64,000 nucleotides of DNA from Pseudomonas fluorescens. GTDB taxonomy: Bacteria; Pseudomonadota; Gammaproteobacteria; Pseudomonadales; Pseudomonadaceae. The translations under genes were made by a program, and so were the position numbers. Each line of letters begins with the position of its first letter. Within the stretch, counting starts at the first letter, position 1. The notes beneath the pieces are model-generated. The model was not told where the DNA came from and made no database searches. It was given only the letters and a program-made list of their open reading frames with translations. This document shows, piece by piece, positions 52,428-64,000 of this stretch. Where the stretch lies: the NCBI RefSeq assembly GCF_000967965.1, contig NZ_LACC01000005.1, positions 48,676-112,675 on the forward strand, in the 5' to 3' direction.

Positions 52428-54698
52428 ATGTTAAACCGCGAGCTCGAAGTCACCCTCAATCTTGCCTTCAAGGAAGCTCGTTCGAAGCGTCATGAGTTCA
52501 TGACCGTCGAACACCTCTTGCTGGCCCTATTGGACAATGAGGCTGCCGCCACCGTTCTGCGTGCGTGCGGCGCAAACCTCGACAAACTCAAGCATGACCT
52601 GCAGGAGTTCATCGACTCCACCACGCCATTGATCCCCGTGCATGACGAGGATCGCGAAACCCAGCCAACCCTGGGCTTCCAGCGTGTACTGCAACGTGCT
52701 GTGTTTCACGTACAGAGCTCGGGCAAACGCGAAGTGACTGGCGCCAACGTGCTGGTCGCGATCTTCAGTGAGCAAGAGAGTCAGGCGGTGTTCCTGCTGA
52801 AACAGCAGAGCGTTGCCCGTATAGATGTCGTCAACTACATCGCCCATGGCATTTCCAAAGTGCCGGGGCATGGCGATCACTCTGAAGGTGAGCAAGATAT
52901 GCAGGACGACGAGGGCGGTGAGTCTTCTTCTTCAGGCAATCCCCTGGATGCTTATGCCAGCAATCTCAACGAACTGGCGCGTCAGGGTCGTATCGATCCG
53001 TTGGTAGGTCGTGAGCTGGAAGTCGAGCGCGTCGCGCAGATCCTGGCGCGTCGCCGCAAGAACAATCCGCTGCTGGTGGGCGAGGCGGGCGTGGGTAAAA
53101 CCGCGATTGCCGAAGGCCTGGCCAAGCGCATTGTCGACAACCAGGTGCCGGACCTGCTGGCCAGCAGCGTGGTTTACTCCCTCGACCTGGGTGCCTTGCT
53201 GGCCGGTACCAAATACCGTGGCGATTTCGAGAAGCGCTTCAAGGCGTTGCTCAATGAGCTGAAAAAGCGTCCGCAGGCGATCCTGTTCATCGACGAGATC
53301 CACACCATCATTGGTGCGGGTGCCGCGTCCGGTGGCGTCATGGATGCCTCGAACCTGCTCAAGCCGCTGCTGTCCTCGGGTGATATCCGTTGCATCGGTT
53401 CGACCACCTTCCAGGAATTCCGCGGCATCTTCGAGAAGGACCGTGCTTTGGCCCGGCGCTTCCAGAAGGTCGATGTGTCGGAACCTTCGGTGGAAGACAC
53501 CATCGGCATTCTGCGCGGCCTGAAGGGGCGTTTCGAAAGCCACCACAACATCGAATACAGTGATGAAGCCCTGCGCGCGGCTGCCGAACTGGCCTCGCGT
53601 TACATCAATGACCGTCATATGCCGGACAAGGCCATCGACGTCATCGACGAAGCGGGTGCCTACCAGCGCCTGCAACCGGTCGAGAAGCGTGTGAAGCGCA
53701 TCGAAGTGCCGCAAGTCGAGGACATCGTCGCGAAAATCGCGCGGATTCCGCCAAAACACGTCACCAGTTCCGACAAGGAGCTGCTGCGTAACCTCGAGCG
53801 TGACCTGAAGTTGACCGTGTTCGGTCAGGATGCCGCGATTGACTCGCTGGCAACCGCGATCAAGCTGTCCCGTGCCGGCCTCAAGTCCCCTGACAAGCCT
53901 GTCGGTTCGTTCCTGTTCGCAGGGCCTACCGGTGTCGGTAAAACCGAAGCGGCGCGTCAGTTGGCCAAGGCCCTGGGTGTCGAGCTGATTCGTTTCGACA
54001 TGTCCGAGTACATGGAGCGCCACACCGTATCGCGTCTGATCGGTGCACCTCCAGGCTATGTCGGGTTCGATCAGGGCGGTTTGCTCACCGAAGCCATCAC
54101 CAAGCAGCCTCACTGCGTGCTGTTGCTCGACGAGATCGAGAAGGCGCATCCGGAAGTCTTCAACCTGCTGCTGCAGGTGATGGACCACGGTACGTTGACC
54201 GATAACAACGGGCGCAAGGCGGATTTCCGTAACGTGATCGTCATCATGACGACCAACGCCGGTGCCGAGACCGCAGCCCGCGCTTCGATCGGTTTCACCT
54301 ATCAGGATCACTCGTCCGATGCGATGGAAGTGATCAAGAAGAGCTTCACGCCGGAATTCCGCAACCGTCTGGACACCATCATCCAGTTTGGTCGCCTCAG
54401 TCATGAGGTCATCAAGAGCGTGGTGGACAAGTTCCTTACCGAGCTTCAGGCGCAGCTGGAAGACAAGCGTGTGTTGCTGGAAGTCACCGATGCAGCCCGC
54501 AACTGGCTGGCCGAAGGTGGCTACGACGCGGCGATGGGTGCTCGCCCAATGGCTCGCCTGATCCAGGATAAGATCAAGCGTCCGCTGGCGGAGGAGATTC
54601 TCTTTGGCGAACTGGCCGAACATGGCGGTGTAGTGCACATCGACATCAAGGACGGCGAGCTGACCTTCGAGTTCGAGACCACGGCCGAGATGGCCTGA
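52428..54698 (+). CDS. clpA: ATP-dependent Clp protease ATPase subunit ClpA
   Basis: This 756-residue unfoldase has an N-domain that binds ClpS, then two AAA modules with Walker [16 protein letters not shown] and [15 protein letters not shown]. The IGF loop that docks on ClpP is in [11 protein letters not shown]. It degrades N-end-rule and SsrA-tagged substrates. A terminator follows at once. Confidence 0.97.
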   Translation: MLNRELEVTLNLAFKEARSKRHEFMTVEHLLLALLDNEAAATVLRACGANLDKLKHDLQEFIDSTTPLIPVHDEDRETQPTLGFQRVLQRAVFHVQSSGKREVTGANVLVAIFSEQESQAVFLLKQQSVARIDVVNYIAHGISKVPGHGDHSEGEQDMQDDEGGESSSSGNPLDAYASNLNELARQGRIDPLVGRELEVERVAQILARRRKNNPLLVGEAGVGKTAIAEGLAKRIVDNQVPDLLASSVVYSLDLGALLAGTKYRGDFEKRFKALLNELKKRPQAILFIDEIHTIIGAGAASGGVMDASNLLKPLLSSGDIRCIGSTTFQEFRGIFEKDRALARRFQKVDVSEPSVEDTIGILRGLKGRFESHHNIEYSDEALRAAAELASRYINDRHMPDKAIDVIDEAGAYQRLQPVEKRVKRIEVPQVEDIVAKIARIPPKHVTSSDKELLRNLERDLKLTVFGQDAAIDSLATAIKLSRAGLKSPDKPVGSFLFAGPTGVGKTEAARQLAKALGVELIRFDMSEYMERHTVSRLIGAPPGYVGFDQGGLLTEAITKQPHCVLLLDEIEKAHPEVFNLLLQVMDHGTLTDNNGRKADFRNVIVIMTTNAGAETAARASIGFTYQDHSSDAMEVIKKSFTPEFRNRLDTIIQFGRLSHEVIKSVVDKFLTELQAQLEDKRVLLEVTDAARNWLAEGGYDAAMGARPMARLIQDKIKRPLAEEILFGELAEHGGVVHIDIKDGELTFEFETTAEMA

Positions 54699-54714
54699 CG
54701 TTCAGAGGCAAAAC

Positions 54715-54740
54715 AAAAAGGCGCCGAGAGGCGCCTTTTT
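54715..54740 (+). terminator. Intrinsic terminator after clpA
   Basis: The stem AAAAAGGCGCC / GGCGCCTTTTT with loop GAGA is symmetrical and may also work in the opposite direction. Confidence 0.9.
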
Positions 54741-54763
54741 GTTGTCTATCAAATCACCGCGAT

Positions 54764-54865
54764 CCCCCGTAGGAGCGAGCCTGCTCGCGATGGCGGTGTG
54801 TCAGTGACGTTAATGTTGCCTGGCATGACGCTATCGCGAGCAGGCTCACTCCTATAGGAGGGGGG
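54764..54865. repeat. REP/BIME inverted pair
   Basis: Two opposed REP copies lie between the convergent clpA and infA terminators. Confidence 0.87.
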
Positions 54866-54884
54866 CATCAAATCGCAGACAAAC

Positions 54885-54914
54885 AAAAACGCCCGGCATG
54901 AGCCGGGCGTCTTG
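54885..54914 (-). terminator. Intrinsic terminator after infA
   Basis: The stem ACGCCCGGC / GCCGGGCGT is followed by TTTTTG on the minus strand. Confidence 0.87.
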
Positions 54915-54925
54915 TATTGACTTGA

Positions 54926-55144
54926 TTAACGGGCGCGGTAAGTGATGCGCCCTTTGCTCAAGTCATAGGGAGTCAGCTCTACGCGCACTTTGTCGCCGGT
55001 AAGAATACGGATGTAGTTCTTGCGCATCTTGCCGGAGATGTGCGCGGTTACGACGTGCCCATTTTCCAACTCCACACGAAACATGGTGTTGGGCAGGGTG
55101 TCGACGACAGTGCCTTCCATTTCGAAGCTGTCTTCTTTCGACAT
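54926..55144 (-). CDS. infA: Translation initiation factor IF-1
   Basis: This 72-residue S1/OB-fold protein occupies the ribosomal A site during initiation. The sequence [20 protein letters not shown] and the end GRITYRAR are typical. I use the ATG at 55144. It is the usual partner downstream of bpt in Pseudomonas. Confidence 0.97.
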
Positions 55145-55255
55145 GCAGTAAAGCCCTCGGTGTCCAATGAATGGCCCGGTGCAACTGCGCCAGGCAAAAG
55201 CGGCGTGCATTGTGCCCGAAAAGTGGGGTTTAAGCCAAGGGGTTTAGGGGCGGCT

Positions 55256-55963
55256 CTAGTTTAGAACCACCCAGCGCTGATTAATCAGCAACTCAATAGG
55301 GCGATATTGAGTCTTGTAGTTCATTTTTTTGCAGTTTTTGATCCAGTAGCCGAGGTAGACCGCGTCCAGCCCCAGCCGCCTGGCCTCGGCGATTTGCCAC
55401 AGGATCGCATAGCGCCCAAGGCTGCGGCGCTCTTCGGCCGGCTCGTAGAAGGTGTAGACCGCCGAAAGACCGTTCGGCAGTAAATCGGTCACGGCGACGG
55501 CCAGTAGCTGGCCGTTCAGGCGAAATTCATAAAATCTTGAAAACGGCAGGTCCCGCACCAGGAATGTCGAAAACTGGTCGCGACTCGGCGGGTACATGTC
55601 GCCGTCGGCGTGACGCTGTTCGATATAGCGCTGGTAAAGATCGAAGTACTCTTCGTTGAAGCCGGGCCTGGCCGGACGCACCTGCAAATCCACGTTGCGC
55701 TTGAAGATGCGTTTCTGTTGTCGGTTGGGCGTGAACTGCCCCACGGGAATGCGCGCCGGAACGCAGGCATTGCAATTCTGGCAATGCGGCCGGTAGAGAT
55801 GATCGCCACTGCGACGAAACCCCATCTCCGACAGGTCTGCATAGACATGCACATCCATGGGCTGGCTAGGGTCGAGGAACAGGGTTGTGGCCTGCTCATC
55901 GGGCAGATAACTGCAAGAGTGCGGCTGAGTGGCATAGAACTTCAAACGCGCCAACTCGGTCAT
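55256..55963 (-). CDS. bpt: Aspartate/glutamate leucyltransferase
   Basis: Bpt (formerly ate) adds leucine to N-terminal Asp or Glu, making N-degrons for ClpS-ClpA. The 235-residue protein shows the cysteine-rich N-terminal part ([21 protein letters not shown]) and the GNAT-like C-terminal block [16 protein letters not shown] use [12 protein letters not shown] at 55963. It precedes infA and follows aat. Confidence 0.95.
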   Translation of the reverse strand: MTELARLKFYATQPHSCSYLPDEQATTLFLDPSQPMDVHVYADLSEMGFRRSGDHLYRPHCQNCNACVPARIPVGQFTPNRQQKRIFKRNVDLQVRPARPGFNEEYFDLYQRYIEQRHADGDMYPPSRDQFSTFLVRDLPFSRFYEFRLNGQLLAVAVTDLLPNGLSAVYTFYEPAEERRSLGRYAILWQIAEARRLGLDAVYLGYWIKNCKKMNYKTQYRPIELLINQRWVVLN

Positions 55964-56020
55964 GATCAACCCTCGGGATAATGCTTTTGAATAAGTGTAA
56001 GCCACGCGCGCAAATGTCGC

Positions 56021-56701
56021 TCAGCAAACCCAGCTAGCGCGATTGGGCAGGTCCAGATGATGGGCAAGATAGTCAGCAAATTCACGGCGGGGTATCGCCC
56101 GGGCTCCGAGACTGTGCAGGTGATCGGTGGGCATCTGGCAATCGATCAGTACAAAACCCGAGTCTTTCAGATGTCGGACCAGTGTGGCAAAGCCGAATTT
56201 CGAGGCGTTGTCAGCGAGGCTGAACATGGACTCGCCGAAAAACAGCTGGCCCATCGCCAGGCCGTAGAGCCCACCCACGAGCTCGTCCCCGTCCCACACT
56301 TCCACCGAGTGCGCGTGGCCACGCCTGTGCAACTCGATGTAGGCGTTCTGCATGGCTTCGGTGATCCAGGTGCCATCAGCGTAATCCCGGGGTGCGGCGC
56401 AGGCGCGGATGACCGCCGCAAAGTCCTGGTCAAAGGTCACCTGATAGCGTTGCTGGCGCAGTAGTTTGTTCAGGCTGCGCGAGACGTGCAACTCGTCGGG
56501 AAACAGAACCGTGCGCGGGTCCGGAGACCACCAGAGGATCGGCTGGCCTTCGGAAAACCATGGAAAACAGCCGTGGCGATAAGCCGAGATCAGCCGATCG
56601 GCGGACAGGTCACCACCGGCAGCCAGAAGCCCGTTGGGGTCGCGCATGGCCTTTTCCAGCGGTGGGAAATGCAAGGAGTTGCGTTGTAACCAAGTCAGCA
56701 T
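56021..56701 (-). CDS. aat: Leucyl/phenylalanyl-tRNA-protein transferase
   Basis: Aat adds Leu or Phe to N-terminal Lys or Arg. The 226-residue protein has [19 protein letters not shown] at the start, the RHGCFPWF block and [20 protein letters not shown] prefer the ATG at 56701, which gives the family length. An in-frame ATG at 56752 with AAAGG eight bases upstream would add 17 residues and cannot be excluded. Confidence 0.94.
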   Translation of the reverse strand: MLTWLQRNSLHFPPLEKAMRDPNGLLAAGGDLSADRLISAYRHGCFPWFSEGQPILWWSPDPRTVLFPDELHVSRSLNKLLRQQRYQVTFDQDFAAVIRACAAPRDYADGTWITEAMQNAYIELHRRGHAHSVEVWDGDELVGGLYGLAMGQLFFGESMFSLADNASKFGFATLVRHLKDSGFVLIDCQMPTDHLHSLGARAIPRREFADYLAHHLDLPNRASWVC

Positions 56702-56763
56702 GGCATCCGGGCTTGCAGAAGGGGAGGGCAGTGGCGGGTTTTGGCCCGCCATAAAGTTTGCCT

Positions 56764-58029
<1,266 letters not shown>

Positions 58030-60441
58030 TTGAAGAAATCCACCGCAGCACCTAAACCAGCCGTCGTACCGCTCTGGCGCCAGCACTTGCACTACCGACT
58101 CAAGGAAGGTGCGCTGATCGCCATCGGTGCCTTGTGCCTGTTCCTGATGATGGCCTTGTTGACTTACGGCAAGGACGATCCGGGCTGGAGTCATAACAGC
58201 AAGATCGACGACGTGCAGAACTTCGGCGGGCCAGCGGGCTCCTACAGCGCCGATATCCTGTTCATGGTGCTGGGTTACTTCGCCTACATCTTCCCGTTGC
58301 TGCTGGCCGTCAAGGCGTACCAGATCTTCCGCCAGCGTCACGAACCGTGGCAGTGGAGCGGCTGGCTGTTCTCCTGGCGCCTGATCGGCCTGGTGTTCCT
58401 GGTGCTGTCGGGCGCCGCTCTGGCCCATATCCATTTCCATGCCGCGACCGGTCTGCCGGCCGGTGCGGGCGGTGCGTTGGGGGAAAGCCTCGGCGAACTG
58501 GCCAGGAACGCCCTGAATATCCAGGGCAGTACGCTGTTGTTCATTGCCTTGTTCCTGTTCGGCCTGACCGTGTTTAGCGACCTGTCGTGGTTCAAGGTGA
58601 TGGACATCACCGGCAAGATCACCCTCGACCTGTTCGAACTGTTCCAGGGCGCGGCCAATCGCTGGTGGGCGGCCCGTACCGAGCGCAAACAGCTGGTTGC
58701 CCAGTTGCGTGAAGTCGACGACCGTATGGATGAAGTGGTCGCGCCGACCGTCACCGACAAGCGCGAGCAGGCCAAGGTCAAGGAACGTCTGATCGAGCGC
58801 GAGCAAGCCCTGAGCAAGCACATGTCCGAGCGTGAGAAGCAGGTGCCGCCGGTGATTGCACCCGCGCCGCCAAAGCCCGCCGCGCCGAGCAAACGCGTCG
58901 AGAAAGAGAAGCAGGCGCCGCTGTTCGTCGACAGCGCCGTGGAAGGCACGTTGCCGCCTATTTCGATTCTCGACCCGGCGGAAAAGAAACAGCTCAATTA
59001 TTCGCCTGAATCCCTGGCTGCGGTTGGCCACTTGCTGGAAATCAAGCTCAAGGAATTCGGCGTCGAAGTCACGGTGGATTCGATTCACCCGGGCCCGGTG
59101 ATCACCCGTTACGAGATCCAGCCGGCGGCCGGGGTCAAGGTCAGCCGTATTTCCAACCTGGCCAAAGACCTTGCCCGCTCCCTGGCCGTGACCAGCGTGC
59201 GCGTGGTGGAAGTGATTCCGGGCAAGACCACGGTCGGTATCGAGATTCCCAACGAAGACCGGCAGATCGTGCGTTTCTCCGAGGTGTTGTCGACCCCCGA
59301 GTACGATAACTTCAAGTCGCCGGTCACTCTGGCCCTGGGCCACGACATCGGCGGCAAGCCGGTCATCACTGACCTTGCGAAAATGCCGCACTTGCTGGTG
59401 GCCGGTACGACTGGTTCCGGTAAGTCGGTGGGTGTGAACGCGATGATCCTGTCGATCCTGTTCAAGTCTGGCCCGGAAGACGCCAAGCTGATCATGATCG
59501 ACCCGAAAATGCTTGAGCTGTCGATCTACGAAGGCATTCCGCACCTGCTGTGCCCGGTGGTCACCGACATGAAGGACGCCGCCAACGCCCTGCGCTGGAG
59601 CGTTGCCGAGATGGAACGGCGCTACAAGCTGATGGCCAAGATGGGTGTGCGAAACCTGTCGGGCTTCAACGCCAAGGTCAAGGAAGCCCAGGATGCCGGC
59701 GAGCCGTTGAGCGACCCGCTGTACAAGCGCGAAAGCATTCACGACGAAGCGCCGCTGCTGCAAAAACTGCCGACCATTGTGGTAGTGGTCGACGAATTCG
59801 CCGACATGATGATGATCGTCGGCAAGAAGGTTGAGGAACTGATCGCCCGTATCGCGCAAAAGGCTCGTGCGGCCGGTATTCACTTGATCCTGGCGACCCA
59901 GCGTCCGTCGGTGGATGTGATCACTGGTTTGATCAAGGCCAACATCCCGACCCGCATGGCGTTCCAGGTATCGAGCAAGATCGACTCGCGGACCATCATC
60001 GACCAGGGCGGTGCCGAACAACTGCTGGGTCACGGTGACATGCTCTACATGCCGCCGGGCACCAGCCTGCCGATTCGTGTTCACGGTGCTTTCGTGTCCG
60101 ACGAAGAGGTTCACCGCGTGGTGGAAGCCTGGAAGCTGCGGGGCGCGCCGGAATACAACGACGACATCCTCAATGGCGTCGAAGAGGCGGGCAGTGGCTT
60201 CGAAGGCAGCAGCGGTGGTGGCGACGGTGACGATCCCGAGGCCGACGCGCTGTACGACGAAGCCGTGCAGTTCGTGCTGGAAAGCCGTCGCGCCTCCATT
60301 TCCGCGGTACAGCGCAAGCTGAAGATCGGCTACAACCGCGCCGCGCGCATGATCGAAGCCATGGAAATGGCCGGGGTCGTGACGTCCATGAACACCAACG
60401 GTTCGCGTGAAGTCCTGGCCCCGGGCCCGGTGCGCGACTGA
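58030..60441 (+). CDS. ftsK: DNA translocase FtsK
   Basis: FtsK couples chromosome segregation to division and activates XerCD at dif. The 803-residue protein has four N-terminal transmembrane helices (about 25-190), a short linker, the RecA-like motor with Walker [11 protein letters not shown] and Walker [12 protein letters not shown], and the C-terminal gamma winged helix ([18 protein letters not shown]) that reads polar sequences. The start codon is TTG at 58030 giving [10 protein letters not shown]. The linker is much shorter than in E. coli FtsK. Confidence 0.96.
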   Translation: MKKSTAAPKPAVVPLWRQHLHYRLKEGALIAIGALCLFLMMALLTYGKDDPGWSHNSKIDDVQNFGGPAGSYSADILFMVLGYFAYIFPLLLAVKAYQIFRQRHEPWQWSGWLFSWRLIGLVFLVLSGAALAHIHFHAATGLPAGAGGALGESLGELARNALNIQGSTLLFIALFLFGLTVFSDLSWFKVMDITGKITLDLFELFQGAANRWWAARTERKQLVAQLREVDDRMDEVVAPTVTDKREQAKVKERLIEREQALSKHMSEREKQVPPVIAPAPPKPAAPSKRVEKEKQAPLFVDSAVEGTLPPISILDPAEKKQLNYSPESLAAVGHLLEIKLKEFGVEVTVDSIHPGPVITRYEIQPAAGVKVSRISNLAKDLARSLAVTSVRVVEVIPGKTTVGIEIPNEDRQIVRFSEVLSTPEYDNFKSPVTLALGHDIGGKPVITDLAKMPHLLVAGTTGSGKSVGVNAMILSILFKSGPEDAKLIMIDPKMLELSIYEGIPHLLCPVVTDMKDAANALRWSVAEMERRYKLMAKMGVRNLSGFNAKVKEAQDAGEPLSDPLYKRESIHDEAPLLQKLPTIVVVVDEFADMMMIVGKKVEELIARIAQKARAAGIHLILATQRPSVDVITGLIKANIPTRMAFQVSSKIDSRTIIDQGGAEQLLGHGDMLYMPPGTSLPIRVHGAFVSDEEVHRVVEAWKLRGAPEYNDDILNGVEEAGSGFEGSSGGGDGDDPEADALYDEAVQFVLESRRASISAVQRKLKIGYNRAARMIEAMEMAGVVTSMNTNGSREVLAPGPVRD

Positions 60442-60507
60442 CCCGAGTATGAAAAGGGTGGTGCCTTCGGCGCCGCCCGCACTCCCACGAATGTTATGAG
60501 GACTCCC

Positions 60508-61131
60508 ATGCGTCTGATCCGCATGCTGTTGCTGCCGGTACTGGCCTTGACCACGCTCCAGGCTAACGCCGATGACAAGGACGTGGCACGCCTGACCCAA
60601 CTGCTGGAAAAATCCCAGACCCTGACTGCACGTTTCTCGCAACTGACCCTTGATGGCACCGGCACCCAGTTGCAGGAAACCGCTGGCGAGATGTCGCTGC
60701 AGCGTCCGGGCCTGTTCTACTGGCACACCGATGCGCCGGCCGAACAGACCATGATCTCCGATGGCAAGAAAGTCACCCTGTGGGACCCGGACCTGGAACA
60801 GGCCACCATCAAGAACCTCGACCAGCGCCTGACCCAGACCCCGGCCTTGCTGTTGTCCGGTGACGTGTCCAAGATCAGCCAGAGCTTCGATATCAGTGCC
60901 AAGGAAGCCGGCGGCGTGATCGACTTCACCCTGAAGCCGAAAACCAAGGACACCCTGTTCGACAGCCTGCGCCTGTCGTTCCGCAATGGCTTGGTCAACG
61001 ATATGCAACTGATCGACAGCGTTGGCCAGCGCACCAATATCCTGTTCACCGGGGTGAAGGCCAACGAGCCGATCCCGGCGTCGAAGTTCAAGTTCGACAT
61101 CCCCAAGGGTGCGGATGTGATTCAAGAGTAA
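60508..61131 (+). CDS. lolA: Outer membrane lipoprotein carrier protein LolA
   Basis: LolA carries lipoproteins across the periplasm from LolCDE to LolB. The 207-residue precursor has a signal peptide ending near LQANA and the lipid-binding half-barrel. I use the ATG at 60508, which has GAGG at about seven bases, and not the in-frame ATG 12 bases upstream. The order ftsK, lolA, rarA, crcB, serS is shared with other gammaproteobacteria. Confidence 0.95.
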   Translation: MRLIRMLLLPVLALTTLQANADDKDVARLTQLLEKSQTLTARFSQLTLDGTGTQLQETAGEMSLQRPGLFYWHTDAPAEQTMISDGKKVTLWDPDLEQATIKNLDQRLTQTPALLLSGDVSKISQSFDISAKEAGGVIDFTLKPKTKDTLFDSLRLSFRNGLVNDMQLIDSVGQRTNILFTGVKANEPIPASKFKFDIPKGADVIQE

Positions 61132-61158
61132 AACGCCGGATCTGTGGGCGCGGGCTTT

Positions 61159-61188
61159 TGTGGCGAGGGGGCAAGCCCCCTCGCCACA
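61159..61188. repeat. REP palindrome of the GTGGCGAGGGGGC family
   Basis: A perfect 14-base stem with a two-base centre lies between lolA and rarA. It is the single-unit form of the element at 41763-41856. Confidence 0.87.
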
Positions 61189-61242
61189 GGATGCTCGCCA
61201 GGCTTGAAACTGTGTGATAACCCGAGGTTTTAAACGTACGTC

Positions 61243-62564
61243 ATGGATCTGTTTCGCAGCGCCCCGATCTCTCAGCCCTTGGCCGCCCGCCTGCGTGCAG
61301 CCAATCTGGACGAGTACGTCGGCCAGGAACACGTGCTCGCTCGCGGCAAGCCCCTGCGCGAAGCGCTGGAGCAGGGTGCCCTGCATTCGATGATTTTCTG
61401 GGGGCCGCCGGGCGTGGGCAAAACCACCCTGGCGCGGTTGCTCGCGGAAGTATCGGATGCGCACTTCGAAACGGTCTCGGCGGTGCTGGCCGGGGTCAAG
61501 GAGATCCGCCAGTCGGTGGAAATCGCCAAGCAGCAGGCCGCGCAGTACGGTCGCCGCACCATCCTGTTCGTCGACGAAGTGCATCGCTTCAACAAATCCC
61601 AGCAGGATGCGTTCCTGCCCTATGTCGAAGACGGCACGCTGATTTTCATCGGTGCGACCACGGAAAACCCCTCGTTCGAGCTCAACAACGCCTTGCTCTC
61701 CCGGGCGCGGGTCTATGTGCTCAAAAGCCTCGACGAAGCGGCCCTGCGCAAACTGGTGCACCGCGCGCTGACTGAAGAGCGTGGCCTGGGCAAACGCAAC
61801 CTGACCCTCAGCGACGAAGGCTTCCAGATGCTGCTGTCGGCCGCCGATGGCGATGGTCGGCGCCTGCTCAACCTGCTGGAAAACGCTTCGGACCTGGCGG
61901 AAGACAACAGCGAGATCGGCACCGAGCTCCTGCAAAGCCTGCTCGGCGATACCCGCCGGCGGTTCGACAAGGGCGGCGAAGCGTTCTACGACCAGATCTC
62001 CGCGCTGCATAAATCGGTGCGCGGCTCCAATCCCGACGGCGCGCTGTACTGGTTTGCGCGGATGATCGACGGCGGTTGCGACCCCTTGTACCTGGCCCGG
62101 CGCGTGGTGCGCATGGCCAGCGAAGACATCGGCAATGCCGATCCGCGCGCCCTGAGCCTGTGCCTGGCGGCCTGGGAGGTGCAGGAGCGCCTCGGCAGCC
62201 CCGAAGGCGAGCTGGCGGTGGCCCAGGCCATCACCTATCTGGCCTGCGCGCCGAAAAGCAACGCGGTGTACATGGGCTTCAAGACTGCATTGCGCGCCGC
62301 CGCCGAGCACGGTTCGCTGGAAGTGCCGCTGCACCTGCGCAACGCGCCGACCAAGCTTATGAAGCAGCTGGGTTATGGCGATGAGTATCGTTATGCCCAC
62401 GATGAGCCGGACGCCTATGCTGCTGGCGAAGACTATTTCCCGGAAGCACTCGACCCGATCCCGTTCTATCAACCCGTGCCCCGAGGCCTGGAATTGAAGA
62501 TCGGCGAAAAACTCAATCACCTGGCAAAACTCGACCGTTTAAGCCCAAGGCAGCGGAGAAAATA

Positions 62565-62565
<1 letters not shown>
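61243..62565 (+). CDS. rarA: Replication-associated recombination ATPase RarA (MgsA)
   Basis: This 440-residue clamp-loader-like AAA ATPase acts at stalled replication forks. Walker A is [15 protein letters not shown], Walker [11 protein letters not shown], and the C-terminal tetramerisation region is complete. It overlaps crcB by one base (TAGTG at 62563). Confidence 0.96.

Positions 62566-64000
<1,435 letters not shown>

Overview
The window is chromosomal DNA of a Pseudomonas, most likely of the P. fluorescens complex. Evidence is the high GC content, the gene order around nuo, aceA, purB, mnmA, icd, clpSA, infA, bpt, aat, trxB, ftsK, lolA, rarA and serS (recalled as the P. aeruginosa PA2612-PA2649 order), the fused nuoCD gene, the side-by-side monomeric and dimeric isocitrate dehydrogenases, and the dispersed REP/BIME palindromes with a GGAGCGAGCCTGCTCGCGAT core typical of fluorescens genomes. 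No tRNA, rRNA or CRISPR array was seen.

Layout. 1-303: a short tract resembling a dispersed Pseudomonas intergenic sequence, then an operator/promoter. 304-5058: a four-gene efflux operon (MarR regulator, TolC-type outer membrane lipoprotein, HlyD-type adaptor, DHA2 major facilitator pump). 5182-6434: lpxH and ppiB on the minus strand. 6701-9801: glnS and cysS. 10021-18095: a sigma-54 activator divergent from a six-gene ABC importer matching the rhizobial glycerol system glpSTPQUV, with a near-consensus -24/-12 promoter and a cluster of TGTTCA repeats between them.

18145-23376 is accessory and is the most interesting part. A group II intron sits directly after the glpV terminator, and its maturase is broken by a single-base deletion. 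Next comes an AT-rich minus-strand set of three genes: a class I glutamine amidotransferase-like protein, an AurF/CmlI-type diiron N-oxygenase with all seven metal ligands at the expected spacing, and a flavin/[2Fe-2S] reductase split by a frameshift at a run of nine A. On the far side lies a decayed fragment of glpV. The island is therefore bracketed by an intact and a dead copy of the same gene. This looks like a small, orphan N-oxygenation system not attached to a recognisable NRPS or PKS.

23483-38422 holds the complete 13-gene respiratory complex I operon nuoA to nuoN on the minus strand. 39064-49714 (minus) carries isocitrate lyase with a long leader, a secretin-domain periplasmic protein, a GNAT acetyltransferase, the L16 hydroxylase roxA, purB, hflD, mnmA, a Nudix hydrolase and monomeric isocitrate dehydrogenase. 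50207-64000 carries dimeric icd, cspD, the N-end-rule set clpS, clpA, bpt and aat with infA among them, then trxB, ftsK, lolA, rarA, crcB and the first two thirds or more of serS, which runs off the window.

Functionally the core parts link central carbon metabolism (isocitrate node, complex I), N-degron proteolysis, tRNA charging and envelope biogenesis. The accessory parts add drug efflux, polyol uptake and a possible N-oxygenated small molecule.
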